From the NCBI GenBank assembly GCA_031292145.1, contig JARLHR010000026.1, positions 1 to 64,000 of the forward strand: DNA of 64,000 nt, read 5' to 3'. The translations under genes were made by a program, and so were the position numbers. The notes below the pieces were generated by a model, which saw nothing but the letters and a program-made list of their open reading frames with translations, searched no databases and had not been told where the DNA came from. The stretch is from Clostridium sp. (lineage in GTDB: Bacteria > Bacillota > Clostridia > Clostridiales > Clostridiaceae). Positions 52,444 through 60,582 of the stretch are shown in pieces. Each line of letters begins with the position of its first letter. Position 1 is the stretch's first letter.

Positions 52444-54576
52444 ATGAAAATTCTTTTAATAGATAATTATGATTCCTTTACTTACAATGTGTATCAATAT
52501 TTAAAGGAAATGAAAAATGAGGTAATATGCATTAGAAATGATAAGATTTCTATCAAGGAAATAGAGGAGATAAATCCTGACAGCATATTTATTTCACCAG
52601 GGCCAGGAGATCCGAATAGTGCTGGTATATGTTTAGATGTAGTGAAATATTTTGCAGGTAAGATTTCAATTTTTGGAATTTGTTTGGGGCAACAAGTAAT
52701 TGGAGAAGCATTTGGTGGAAAAATAGTGCATGCGAAAGAATTGTATCATGGAAAAACATCTAAGATTTTTACAAATTCAAATGGTGTATTTAAAAATCTG
52801 CCAAGTGAGTTTATTGCAACTAGATATCATTCATTAATAGTTGAAAAAGAAACTCTTCCAGATTGTTTTGAGATTACGTGTCAAACTTCAGTTGGTGAAA
52901 TTATGGGGATAAAACATAAGGATTATAATATTGAAGGAGTACAGTTTCATCCAGAATCAATAATGACTGATGTTGGGAAAAAAATACTTTTAGAATTTTT
53001 ACAACGTACTGAAAGATTAATAGGGAAAGATTCAATTAGGAAAAGTGCTAATTATGAGGATGAAAATATTATTAAGTTTAATGAATTAAGTTATGTGACC
53101 CCAATAGGTGTGAAACAATATGCAGCTAGATTTAATGTTAAGAATGACTTTCTAGATATTTTTAAAAATATCAGGGATAACTATGGTGATTGTAATTGCA
53201 CGATTTTAGATTCAGCAGAGGGACCAATTGCTGATTGTGGGAAAAGTTATATAGGTGTATTTCCAAAATTTGAGTTGATTATTTCAAATAGAAAAATGAA
53301 GATTATAACTGATGATAGCTGTATTTATGATATATTTATCGGGAATTTCAAAAGACTATATGACATTAATAAAGAGGAATTTAATTTAGAAGAGCGTAAG
53401 TTCTCAGATATATTTCCAATTATATCAGCGATTTTTAAGGAAACAAAGATGCATGATGTAGAGATTAATTTTAGTAATGGATTAATTGGAGTTTTTTCAT
53501 ATGAGTATTTGCATTATATTGAGAATATTCATAATAAGAATAAAAGTATCTTAAAATTTCCTGATATTCATTTAAAGTATTTTTCTACAATTTTGGAATA
53601 TGATAAAAATACATCAGAATTAATAGTTATAAATAATGAAATACCAGGTGCTGAGGAAACGAAATTTGATATAGAGAGAATATTAAATGAAAAAGAAAAT
53701 TTAATAGAGGATTCCATAAATAATAATGATATTAAAAATTATACGCCAGAAATATTTTCTAATACGACTAAAGAAGAGTTTTATAGCAAAGCAGCTAAAG
53801 CAAAGCAATATATTAAGGATGGAGATATATTTCAAATACAAATAGGTCGAAGACTGAATGTGAAAACAAATATTAAACCATTTGATGTTTATAAAAAGTT
53901 GAGAACATTAAATCCAACTCCATATATGTTTTATTGGGAATGTAAGGAGTATCAATTAATAAGTAATAGTCCTGAATTACAGCTAAAGGTTGAAAATGGC
54001 AAAGTTATGATTAGACCTATTGCTGGTACTTCAAAAGGAAAGGGAAAAACTAAGGAAGAAGCACAAAAATTAAAACAGGAATTAGAGAATAGCCCCAAAG
54101 AACAAGCTGAGCATATTATGTTGGTTGATTTAGCTAGAAATGATATTGGAAGAATAGCTTCGACTGGTAGTGTTAGGGTTTCAAGATTAATGAAAACAGA
54201 AGAATTTTCTCATGTTTATCATTTAGTAAGTAGTGTTGAAGGAGATATTTTAAAAGAAAATAATAGTATGAAATTATTTGAGTCAACTTTTCCAGCAGGA
54301 AATCTTACTGGTGCACCTAAAATAAGAGCTATGGAAATAATTAATGAATTAGAAAATGAAGAAAGAGGACCGTATGGAGGGGCATTTGGATTTTTTGAAT
54401 TTAATGGAAATATATTAAGCTCAATTATAATAAGAACAATCTTAAGAAAAGGGGAAGATTTGTATTTGCAAGCTTCAGCAGGAATCGTAGCTGATTCTAA
54501 AGATTATTTAGAATGGAATGAAATCCAGCATAAAACAGAAACAATTAAACAAGTATTAAGTGAATATATCAATTAA
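52444..54576 (+). CDS. Glutaminase-chorismate-enzyme fusion, probable second anthranilate synthase
   Basis: A 710-residue fusion in G-E order. Residues 1-190 are a class I glutaminase (IFISPGPGDPNSAG, GICLGQQVIGEAFGG, GVQFHPESIM). Residues about 205-710 are a chorismate-utilising synthase: LDSAEGP near residue 260 replaces the LLES feedback motif, and the catalytic part has DIFQIQIGRRLNV, RPIAGTSKGKG, HIMLVDLARNDIG and FPAGNLTGAPKIRAMEII. Ala in PIAGT favours anthranilate synthase over PabB (PIKGT). Control by a Trp T-box agrees. RBS TAGGAGG. Confidence 0.85.
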   Translation: MKILLIDNYDSFTYNVYQYLKEMKNEVICIRNDKISIKEIEEINPDSIFISPGPGDPNSAGICLDVVKYFAGKISIFGICLGQQVIGEAFGGKIVHAKELYHGKTSKIFTNSNGVFKNLPSEFIATRYHSLIVEKETLPDCFEITCQTSVGEIMGIKHKDYNIEGVQFHPESIMTDVGKKILLEFLQRTERLIGKDSIRKSANYEDENIIKFNELSYVTPIGVKQYAARFNVKNDFLDIFKNIRDNYGDCNCTILDSAEGPIADCGKSYIGVFPKFELIISNRKMKIITDDSCIYDIFIGNFKRLYDINKEEFNLEERKFSDIFPIISAIFKETKMHDVEINFSNGLIGVFSYEYLHYIENIHNKNKSILKFPDIHLKYFSTILEYDKNTSELIVINNEIPGAEETKFDIERILNEKENLIEDSINNNDIKNYTPEIFSNTTKEEFYSKAAKAKQYIKDGDIFQIQIGRRLNVKTNIKPFDVYKKLRTLNPTPYMFYWECKEYQLISNSPELQLKVENGKVMIRPIAGTSKGKGKTKEEAQKLKQELENSPKEQAEHIMLVDLARNDIGRIASTGSVRVSRLMKTEEFSHVYHLVSSVEGDILKENNSMKLFESTFPAGNLTGAPKIRAMEIINELENEERGPYGGAFGFFEFNGNILSSIIIRTILRKGEDLYLQASAGIVADSKDYLEWNEIQHKTETIKQVLSEYIN

Positions 54577-54595
54577 GGCACATTCAAAAAAGAAA
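54574..54595. repeat. Half copy of element family A
   Basis: AAGGCACATTCAAAAAAGAA overlaps the stop of the fusion gene and matches one terminus of family A, without a partner end. Confidence 0.45.
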
Positions 54596-54609
54596 AGTGG
54601 GGAGATAGC

Positions 54610-54959
54610 ATGGCTTTTGAATTGTCAACAGTAGTTCCATGGGGACGAACTTTAGAAGAATACAAGATGATGTTTGCATTAAGCGAAGATGATTTAAAAA
54701 AATCCATTGCAAGTTTTGGAGATGGACCTGCAAGTTTTAATGCGGAAATGAAAAAGCTGAATTATAACGTAGTGTCATTTGATCCTGTTTATGCATTTAC
54801 TAAGGAGCAATTGATAGGAAGAATACAGGAAACAAAAGATATTGTTTAGAAGAAATAATTAAATATTATACTAATAGTTATGATATTTCAATAATGGAAA
54901 CAAATTATGAGTTTCAAAAGAACGGAAATAAAATGCTATTAATAAATCATATTAAATAA
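54610..54959 (+). pseudogene. Internally deleted SAM-methyltransferase-like gene
   Basis: ATG 54610 (GTGGGGAG upstream) opens 79 codons matching the start of a Firmicutes methyltransferase-like family (LSTVVPWGRTLEEYKMMF, GDGPASFNAEM, FDPVYAFTKEQL) to TAG 54847. From 54852, in another frame, 35 codons ending at TAA 54957 read like the family C-terminus (SYDISIMETNYEFQKNGNKM). The middle, on the order of 110 residues, is missing. The N-terminal piece may still be translated, but the enzyme is not intact. Confidence 0.65.
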
Positions 54960-55014
54960 TTTTAATGTACAATGATGCTTAATATCTACATTATTACGTA
55001 TTAGATAGCTATAT

Positions 55015-55043
55015 TGACAATGTCTTATAGATACTTTAATATA
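55015..55043 (+). promoter_or_regulatory. Promoter of the MarR gene
   Basis: TTGACA (55015-55020), 17 bp, TAATAT (55038-55043), a near-consensus vegetative promoter. Confidence 0.75.
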
Positions 55044-55045
55044 AT

Positions 55046-55074
55046 TCATATGTGAACAGTTCAGTTATGAACTA
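55046..55074 (+). promoter_or_regulatory. Tandem dyads, MarR operator candidate
   Basis: TTCATATGTGAA (55046-55057) and the perfect AGTTCA-GTTA-TGAACT (55059-55074) lie between the -10 box and the ribosome site of the MarR gene, fitting autorepression. Confidence 0.55.
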
Positions 55075-55094
55075 TATTTTAAGGAGATGTTTTT

Positions 55095-55538
55095 ATGGAT
55101 TATAATGATTTTAAAGTAAAACAGGCTGCGGAGGTAGTTCAATCATTTATGATGATTAGCAAAACTCTAGCAAAATACACGCAGCAGAATGCGGAGAGGT
55201 TAGGTTTGACATTGCAACAATTAGGAGTTTTAAATACTATCTATTCTTCTCCGTTAATAACGCATAAACAAATAACAGAAAAATTATTAATTCCTAAAAG
55301 CACAGCAAGTGTTAGTGTTGAAGAACTTGTTAATTTGGGTTTGGTTGAACGTAAATCATCTGAAGAAGATAGGCGGGAAATCAACTTAATTTTAACTGAC
55401 AAAGGTAAAGAAATATCAAAAAAGTCAATTCAAACTTCTATGTCATATATGGCTATGATTTCTGCACTAGAAAAAATATCAACGAATGATATAGATACAC
55501 TACTTCGTATTCATAAGGAACTTTCAAAGTTTCTATAG
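55095..55538 (+). CDS. MarR-family transcriptional regulator
   Basis: A 147-residue winged-helix protein: LTLQQLGVLNTIYSS, KQITEKLLIPKSTASVSVEELVNLGLVERK, then EDRREINLILTDKGKE. RBS AAGGAGATG. It has its own promoter and operator-like dyads and no co-transcribed gene; a terminator follows. Confidence 0.9.
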   Translation: MDYNDFKVKQAAEVVQSFMMISKTLAKYTQQNAERLGLTLQQLGVLNTIYSSPLITHKQITEKLLIPKSTASVSVEELVNLGLVERKSSEEDRREINLILTDKGKEISKKSIQTSMSYMAMISALEKISTNDIDTLLRIHKELSKFL

Positions 55539-55597
55539 TGAACTAATAGACTTTTAGCTATTTTCAAATAAGAAGCAATTTTTTCACTTTGTGTATT

Positions 55598-55630
55598 AAC
55601 AGGTGGTACAAAATTGGACTACCTGTTTTA
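55598..55630 (+). terminator. Intrinsic terminator after the MarR gene
   Basis: AACAGGT/ACCTGTT stem followed by TTTAG. Confidence 0.6.
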
Positions 55631-55680
55631 GTATACATATAAATAATTTAACTTAACAGAGCGTTAAAATAAAGAGATTG

Positions 55681-55719
55681 GTTACAAGTTTCTTTGTTTT
55701 AATATCGGAAACTTGCAAC
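55681..55719 (-). terminator. Inverted repeat after the CPBP gene
   Basis: GTTACAAGTTTC with GAAACTTGCAAC, 12-bp arms and one mismatch, 50 bp downstream of the leftward CPBP gene. It probably ends that transcript, though the T-run is weak. Confidence 0.45.
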
Positions 55720-55768
55720 TAACTTTTAATATAGGAATCTTATAAATTCCATAATTTTTTTCTCTAAT

Positions 55769-56500
55769 TTAGTCTATTTTTAAGTTGATTTTTTTTATAT
55801 TTAATCCCCTCAAAACAATAAAGCCAGTTATAACTATAAGAAATATTGTTATTATAGTAGCTTGTTTGGTAAAATTAATATATGGAAATTGTTGAGTTTT
55901 TAATAAGTATTGCAAATAAGCATTAGGAAGATTTACAAAATAGGATACTATTACATTATTTTTTGATAATTTAAATGATAGAGCAAACATTATTCCTACA
56001 AAAAATAAAGTGGTAATTTGTTCTATGCTTCTAAAACCAGGATATCCCAAGTGGTAAGTGCCAAAAGTTAATCCAGAAACAATTATTGCTGATGTAGTTC
56101 CAAAGGCTTTTTCAAATCTTATTTGTAGAAAACCTCTAAAAAAGAATTCTTCAGAAAAAGTAGTTAAAATAAGTGGTGCAATACTAAGCGGGAGTAATGC
56201 AAAATTTATATCTTGAAATTTAACAGACTTAAGTGATCCTCCAAGTGAAAATACAAGAAATCCAATTATTATCGCATAATCTATAAATCTTAATTTTTTT
56301 ATTCCAAGAAGTGATACATCTCCATTATCTTCTTTTCTAAAATAATAAATAGGAATACATACACTGATCACAACACAATAAATAATTTGATAAAAGAAAT
56401 AATTTCCTATGCCTCCAAGAAAATTTCCTAATGCAACAGATAATATGATCATACCCATTAAAGTAAAAGATATTATTAATAAGTTACTTCTTTCTTTCAT
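55769..56500 (-). CDS. CPBP-family intramembrane metalloprotease
   Basis: A 243-residue membrane protein with about seven helices and the CAAX-protease/Abi motifs TFSEEFFFRGFLQ (EExxxR) and GLTFGTYHLG (His). In Gram-positive bacteria such proteins are linked to bacteriocin self-immunity or membrane-protein processing. The upstream region carries an operator-like motif shared with the padR gene on the same strand. RBS TGGAGG. Confidence 0.85.
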   Translation of the reverse strand: MKERSNLLIISFTLMGMIILSVALGNFLGGIGNYFFYQIIYCVVISVCIPIYYFRKEDNGDVSLLGIKKLRFIDYAIIIGFLVFSLGGSLKSVKFQDINFALLPLSIAPLILTTFSEEFFFRGFLQIRFEKAFGTTSAIIVSGLTFGTYHLGYPGFRSIEQITTLFFVGIMFALSFKLSKNNVIVSYFVNLPNAYLQYLLKTQQFPYINFTKQATIITIFLIVITGFIVLRGLNIKKINLKID

Positions 56501-56519
56501 TGTAAATATACCTCCATAA

Positions 56520-56537
56520 AATACTCAGTGCTGACTA
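56520..56537 (-). promoter_or_regulatory. PadR operator candidate before the CPBP gene
   Basis: AATACTCAGTGCTGACTAAT contains TCAG-TG-CTGA. A near copy lies before padR at 57107. Confidence 0.5.
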
Positions 56538-56561
56538 ATAGGGCATTTTTAAAGGAACATC

Positions 56562-57092
56562 TTAAAAGAGTCCCTTTATGGTTTCATCTATCCATTTTAG
56601 CTCTGTTTCTAAATGATAAATATGATGATTAAATATACTTAGACAATAAATTTTATTCTCAGGCAACATTTTTCTAAGAGTAGTTTCTTTATGAATAACC
56701 AGTCTACTAAGTTTGCTCTGGATTAATTCTTGTTGTCTTTTTAAACTTTTTATAATAGTATTATTATCAGCAAATTTAGAATAATATAATATACCATCAA
56801 AATTAAATTCTATAGTATATTCTTCTTGTAAAATTTTATTTAAAAGAGATTTAAAATATTTTACACCGGAATCATTAATTGAATATACAGTTCTTTCAGG
56901 TCTATTACCATCTTTCTCAACATTAGAATCTACATATCCTTTTTCAGATAACTTTTCTAAATGGTAATAGATAGTTGGAAGTTTAATTTTTGCAAAATCG
57001 GCAATTCCATCAGATATAAGTTGTTTAATATTATATCCATGTTGTGGACCATAGTTCATAAGTAACCCAAGAATATAAAATGGAACCTTCAT
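56562..57092 (-). CDS. PadR-family transcriptional regulator
   Basis: A 176-residue protein with the PadR winged helix (YGPQHGYNIKQLISDGI, LPTIYYHLEKLSEKGYVDS, RPERTVYSINDSG) and a C-terminal Vir-type helical domain (LVIHKETTLRKML). It lies 61 bp before the CPBP gene and probably controls both. RBS AGGAGAG. Confidence 0.9.
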   Translation of the reverse strand: MKVPFYILGLLMNYGPQHGYNIKQLISDGIADFAKIKLPTIYYHLEKLSEKGYVDSNVEKDGNRPERTVYSINDSGVKYFKSLLNKILQEEYTIEFNFDGILYYSKFADNNTIIKSLKRQQELIQSKLSRLVIHKETTLRKMLPENKIYCLSIFNHHIYHLETELKWIDETIKGLF

Positions 57093-57104
57093 TTTTATCT
57101 CTCC

Positions 57105-57124
57105 TAATACTCAGCATTGACTAT
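57105..57124 (-). promoter_or_regulatory. PadR operator candidate before padR
   Basis: AATACTCAGCATTGACTATA matches the site at 56520 in 16 or so of 18 positions and lies just before the padR ribosome site, overlapping TATAATATA. Confidence 0.5.
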
Positions 57125-57205
57125 AATATACCATATTTCTATAGATTGGCAAAGAATTTATTTTAAACATTAATTAACATTTTTATTAAACGAAATTAAA
57201 TAAAG

Positions 57206-57253
57206 TAGATACAAGTCGCTTCATTTTGTAAGGGAAGAAACTTATATCTGCTT
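57206..57253 (-). terminator. Inverted repeat ending the bioY-DUF1284 transcript
   Basis: GTAGATACAAGT with ACTTATATCTGC around a 22-base loop; T-rich sequence on both sides, so it may work in either direction. Confidence 0.45.
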
Positions 57254-57269
57254 TTTAGTTATAAAATAA

Positions 57270-57683
57270 TTATAAATTCCATAATTTTGATTGCTCTAGA
57301 ATAATATTTTCACAGCATGTATCAGATTTGTACCAATTGCAGCTACTGCATATTTTGTGAAATTTATTTTTATCAAAATTTCTATAAATAGTGTTTATAA
57401 TTTCATTAAAAACATATTCCTTATTTTCTTTTAAATCATATATTTTTAAAGTATTAAAATCTAATTCTTTTACCTTTTTATCTGTTAAGCAAGTGTTGTT
57501 ATTATGTTTATTTGGACAATTAAAACATAAATCATCGCATTTAGTAATGAGTTTAATCCTAGTATAAGGATTTTTATTTAGCAGATATATTATGTTATTC
57601 AGTCCCTCAACAAACTCTTCACTATAGCCTAATCCTTTGTAAAAAAATATACAATTAATGTGATGCGGCCTAAGCAATAGCAT
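57270..57683 (-). CDS. DUF1284 protein
   Basis: About 137 residues from minus-strand ATG 57683, giving the family start MLLLRPHHINC; a longer frame begins at 57707. Cys residues lie in CDDLCFNCPNKH, NTCL and CSSCNWYKSDTCCEN, likely metal or Fe-S ligands. The 5' end overlaps bioY by 14 nt, so translation is coupled to a biotin transporter gene. Function unknown. Confidence 0.8.
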   Translation of the reverse strand: MLLLRPHHINCIFFYKGLGYSEEFVEGLNNIIYLLNKNPYTRIKLITKCDDLCFNCPNKHNNNTCLTDKKVKELDFNTLKIYDLKENKEYVFNEIINTIYRNFDKNKFHKICSSCNWYKSDTCCENIILEQSKLWNL

Positions 57684-58224
57684 TTCTCGTAAGTATTCCT
57701 TTAACACCCTTTTTTACTCTTAAGCCTATTACTATTGCGATAGTCACCATGATTAAATCTTTAATTACGAAAGGATAGAAACCTGCGATTAGTGCACTTT
57801 GCATATTCATTCCTGTTACAATTTTTAATTGAAGCGTACCAAGAAGTAATTGAAAAATCAAGCCCATGTATGAAGCAATAAATAATAATATTTTGTTTTG
57901 TTTCTCTGAAGCATATCCAATTAAAAATGCAATAATTATGAATCCTATAATATATCCACCTGTTGGTCCAATAATCACATGTAATCCACCATTAAAATTT
58001 GCAAAGACAGGTAATCCTATTGCTCCTAGAACATCAAATACAATTATTGAAAGTGTTCCTAGTTTAGCACCTATTATTACTGATATTATTACTAATCCAA
58101 AAATTTGCAGAGTTATTGGTACAGCAGTAAATGGAAGTGGAATTGATAGCTGAGAAAAAATAACCATAAGTGCTGCACACATTCCTATAAGTGATATTTC
58201 TTTAATTGATAAATTTAATTTCAT
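57670..58224 (-). CDS. bioY: Biotin transporter substrate-binding subunit BioY
   Basis: A 184-residue, six-helix protein from minus-strand ATG 58224 (AAAGGGGGAAATATT upstream). BioY patterns: LSIPLPFTAVPITLQIFGLVI, GLPVFANFNGGLHVIIGPTGGYIIGF. It binds biotin alone or with an ECF module, none of which is in the window. A BirA-box-like dyad upstream supports biotin regulation. Confidence 0.92.
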   Translation of the reverse strand: MKLNLSIKEISLIGMCAALMVIFSQLSIPLPFTAVPITLQIFGLVIISVIIGAKLGTLSIIVFDVLGAIGLPVFANFNGGLHVIIGPTGGYIIGFIIIAFLIGYASEKQNKILLFIASYMGLIFQLLLGTLQLKIVTGMNMQSALIAGFYPFVIKDLIMVTIAIVIGLRVKKGVKGILTRNAIA

Positions 58225-58274
58225 TAATATTTCCCCCTTTGTATTTCTTTTAAGTATATATATGGTAAAAGAAA

Positions 58275-58306
58275 TTGTCAACCTATAATTAATTACTGGT
58301 TCACGA
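58275..58306 (-). promoter_or_regulatory. BirA-box-like operator of bioY
   Basis: TTGTCAACC (58275-58283), 14 bp, GGTTCACGA (58298-58306): an inverted repeat with the AACC-N14-GGTT spacing typical of BirA operators, 50 bp upstream of bioY. Confidence 0.7.
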
Positions 58307-58458
58307 TTAAAATTCCATTGGACTATTGTAAAATAATACTACACGTAAATAAATGTACGGTAAAACGAAATGAAATTTGAAATTATGATTTTATAGTAAT
58401 GCTGGAATATTATAAGTTTCAATGATATAATTTTGAGGAAATGAGGTGTTTAAAACTT

Positions 58459-58761
58459 ATGGCAAAGAAAAACAGTAGAAATACAGATATTTTAAGTGAA
58501 ACTAAGAATACAACTTCACCTAAGATATATTCTTTATTAGTGGAATTAGTAAACCAGAATAGAGAAGATTTAGCTGAAGATGTTTTAAAAATAGATTATT
58601 TATTGACATATACAAGTAATTGTATTAAAGGTAAAGACTTCAAAGAAGCAAAAGCTACAATAAAGATGGTAAAAGAGAGAATGGATAAGTTGAAGGATAG
58701 TGCTGTTAATATTGAATATCTAAAATATCTTTATGATGGAATTAGTGCAAAGATAAAATAA
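58459..58761 (+). CDS. Hypothetical helical protein
   Basis: A 100-residue soluble protein from ATG 58459 (GAGGTG upstream; ATG 58441 overlaps that site). Helical, with a TPR-like feel (LVELVNQNREDLAEDVLKID; KDFKEAKATIKMVKERMDKL). No family recognised. Confidence 0.55.
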   Translation: MAKKNSRNTDILSETKNTTSPKIYSLLVELVNQNREDLAEDVLKIDYLLTYTSNCIKGKDFKEAKATIKMVKERMDKLKDSAVNIEYLKYLYDGISAKIK

Positions 58762-58874
58762 AAAAACAGATATATTTAAAATATGCAGTTATTCTTCAAA
58801 ATTTGATGTTATAATAAAGTAATCTTCATCATATAATTGATGATTAAATAAAATATGTAAAGTGAGCAATGTAA

Positions 58875-59294
58875 ATGAGATTTGAAAAATTAGAAAAAAC
58901 AATAAACAAATTAGATAATGATATTGAGGCTTTAAGAAGAGTTAAACAATATTTATCTAATAAAGATGAAATCAATGAAATAAGTGATTTATTAAACAAG
59001 GAAAGACAAGTATATGCAGATGAATTATATTTAGGTGATGCAATAGCTTATACAGAATGCATAAGTATCATAGCAAACTTGATAAATAAAGAATTAGGTA
59101 AAGAAGAACAAATTAAATTACTAGAAGATATAAAAGAAATTCATGGCAGGAAATCACCAAATGTGAGTAAGAAAAGTCATGGGCTCAACGCTTGGCTTAA
59201 ATTTCTTGATGTAAATTGTGAATGGGCTGAAGAAAATAATAGTGAGTGGTCAACCTTAATTATAAAAGGATTTACGCCAAAAATTAATAGTTAG
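58875..59294 (+). CDS. Hypothetical helical protein
   Basis: A 139-residue acidic protein with a coiled-coil start (RFEKLEKTINKLDNDIEALR) and a Trp-containing C-terminal part (LNAWLKFLDVNCEWAEE). RBS GTGAGC is weak. No family recognised; its partner at 58459 is similar only in being helical. Confidence 0.5.
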   Translation: MRFEKLEKTINKLDNDIEALRRVKQYLSNKDEINEISDLLNKERQVYADELYLGDAIAYTECISIIANLINKELGKEEQIKLLEDIKEIHGRKSPNVSKKSHGLNAWLKFLDVNCEWAEENNSEWSTLIIKGFTPKINS

Positions 59295-59404
59295 TTAATT
59301 ACGTTTTTATATGAAGAGAGAAGGGCATTTATAACAATATTTTTTATCATGTAATTTTATTATGCTCAGTTAAAATCATATGAATACTATAATAGAATTT
59401 AAGT

Positions 59405-59483
59405 TAGACACATGAAATAAAATAACAAGCCAAATGTGCAAAATAGATTAGCATATTGACTTGTTATTTTTTTTATGTGCTTT
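59405..59483. repeat. MITE-like element family A, copy 5 (diverged)
   Basis: Left end AGACACATGAAATAAAATAA, right end TTATTTTTTTTATGTGCTTT, about 78 bp, with AGATTAGCATATTGAC in the middle like copy 1. Nothing else is seen in the 280-bp gap around it. Confidence 0.65.
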
Positions 59484-59574
59484 ATATGGTGGGTAAGAAA
59501 ATTGATTCGCCTAAAGGTAAATCATTATTTGGTAAGTCATTAATATCTCTAAACTAAAAATATAAACTATAATA

Positions 59575-60453
59575 TTAAATTTTAAGAAAATCTATAAGTG
59601 TTTTTGCGGCTATGGATAAATTAATTGAATTCTTATAAATTACACCGATATATCTAGGTGAAATTTGAACTTTTAATGGAATTTCTGTGAGAATGTTATT
59701 TTCTAAATCATTATAAGAAAACTCTCTTATAACAGATGTAATTCCAAGATCAATTTTTGCACATTCAATTAAAAAATCCATATTACTAGCTTCTATATCA
59801 GGAGTGATACATAAATTTTGTGAAGCAAAGTAATTGTCTAGATGTTCTCTTGTAGTATTAGGATTTTCTAAGAACATGAAAGAGCCTTTATTTAATATAT
59901 CATCTGTGGAGGAGGCGTTTAATTTTACTAAATAATTATTGCTGGCAACTAAAATATCATGTATTTCTTTAATCTTGATTAATTTAAGGTTAATTTCATT
60001 TGTAGTGGTTCCAATGATGCCCAAATCTAATTTTTCTTCTTCTACTAACTTTATTGTATCAAGGGTAGTTCTATTTATAATTTTAATTTTAAAATCAGAA
60101 TATTGCTTTGTGAATTCTTGAAATTTAGGCAAAAAATAATTCTTACCTATTGTAGTACTTACACCCAAATTAATATTGCCCATTTCTTTATTTTTTAGCT
60201 TTTCTAAGATATGTTCTCCCAAGCTTAAGTCATCAAAGGCATTTTTTATGTGATTAAATAATATATCTCCTTCTGGGGTTAGTGCAACTCCTTTAGAACT
60301 TCTGGAAAATAGGTTTATGTTTAGAGAATTTTCTAAAGTCTTAATTGATTTACTTATAGCAGGTTGAGATACATAGAGCATCTGAGCAGCACGGGATATG
60401 TTTTTACATTTTGCAACTGTGAAAAATACTTTATAAAGATTTAAATCAATCAT
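59575..60453 (-). CDS. LysR-family transcriptional regulator
   Basis: A 292-residue protein from minus-strand ATG 60453 (CAGGAG upstream). N-terminal helix-turn-helix: NLYKVFFTVAKCKNISRAAQMLY, SQPAISKSIKTLE. C-terminal LysR substrate domain (LGVSTTIGKNYFLPKF; LDLGIIGTT). Divergent from a ketopantoate-reductase-like gene, 129 bp apart, which is the likely target. Confidence 0.9.
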   Translation of the reverse strand: MIDLNLYKVFFTVAKCKNISRAAQMLYVSQPAISKSIKTLENSLNINLFSRSSKGVALTPEGDILFNHIKNAFDDLSLGEHILEKLKNKEMGNINLGVSTTIGKNYFLPKFQEFTKQYSDFKIKIINRTTLDTIKLVEEEKLDLGIIGTTTNEINLKLIKIKEIHDILVASNNYLVKLNASSTDDILNKGSFMFLENPNTTREHLDNYFASQNLCITPDIEASNMDFLIECAKIDLGITSVIREFSYNDLENNILTEIPLKVQISPRYIGVIYKNSINLSIAAKTLIDFLKI

Positions 60454-60582
60454 AATATCATAACTCCTGTTTATAGTATTCATAACTAATATATATTTTA
60501 ATTATATATAAAAAGAGGATAAAATGTAAGCAAGGAAAGAAAATATTTAGAGATTAAATATAAAGAAAAGGAAGAAGTTATT

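Noticed and set aside
52444-54576. Fusion considered as PabA-PabB (folate)
   Set aside because: The catalytic motif is PIAGT rather than PIKGT and the gene is behind a Trp T-box, so anthranilate synthase is preferred, though not proven.
57866-58153. 95-codon plus-strand frame
   Set aside because: Shadow of bioY, without a ribosome site or recognisable motif.
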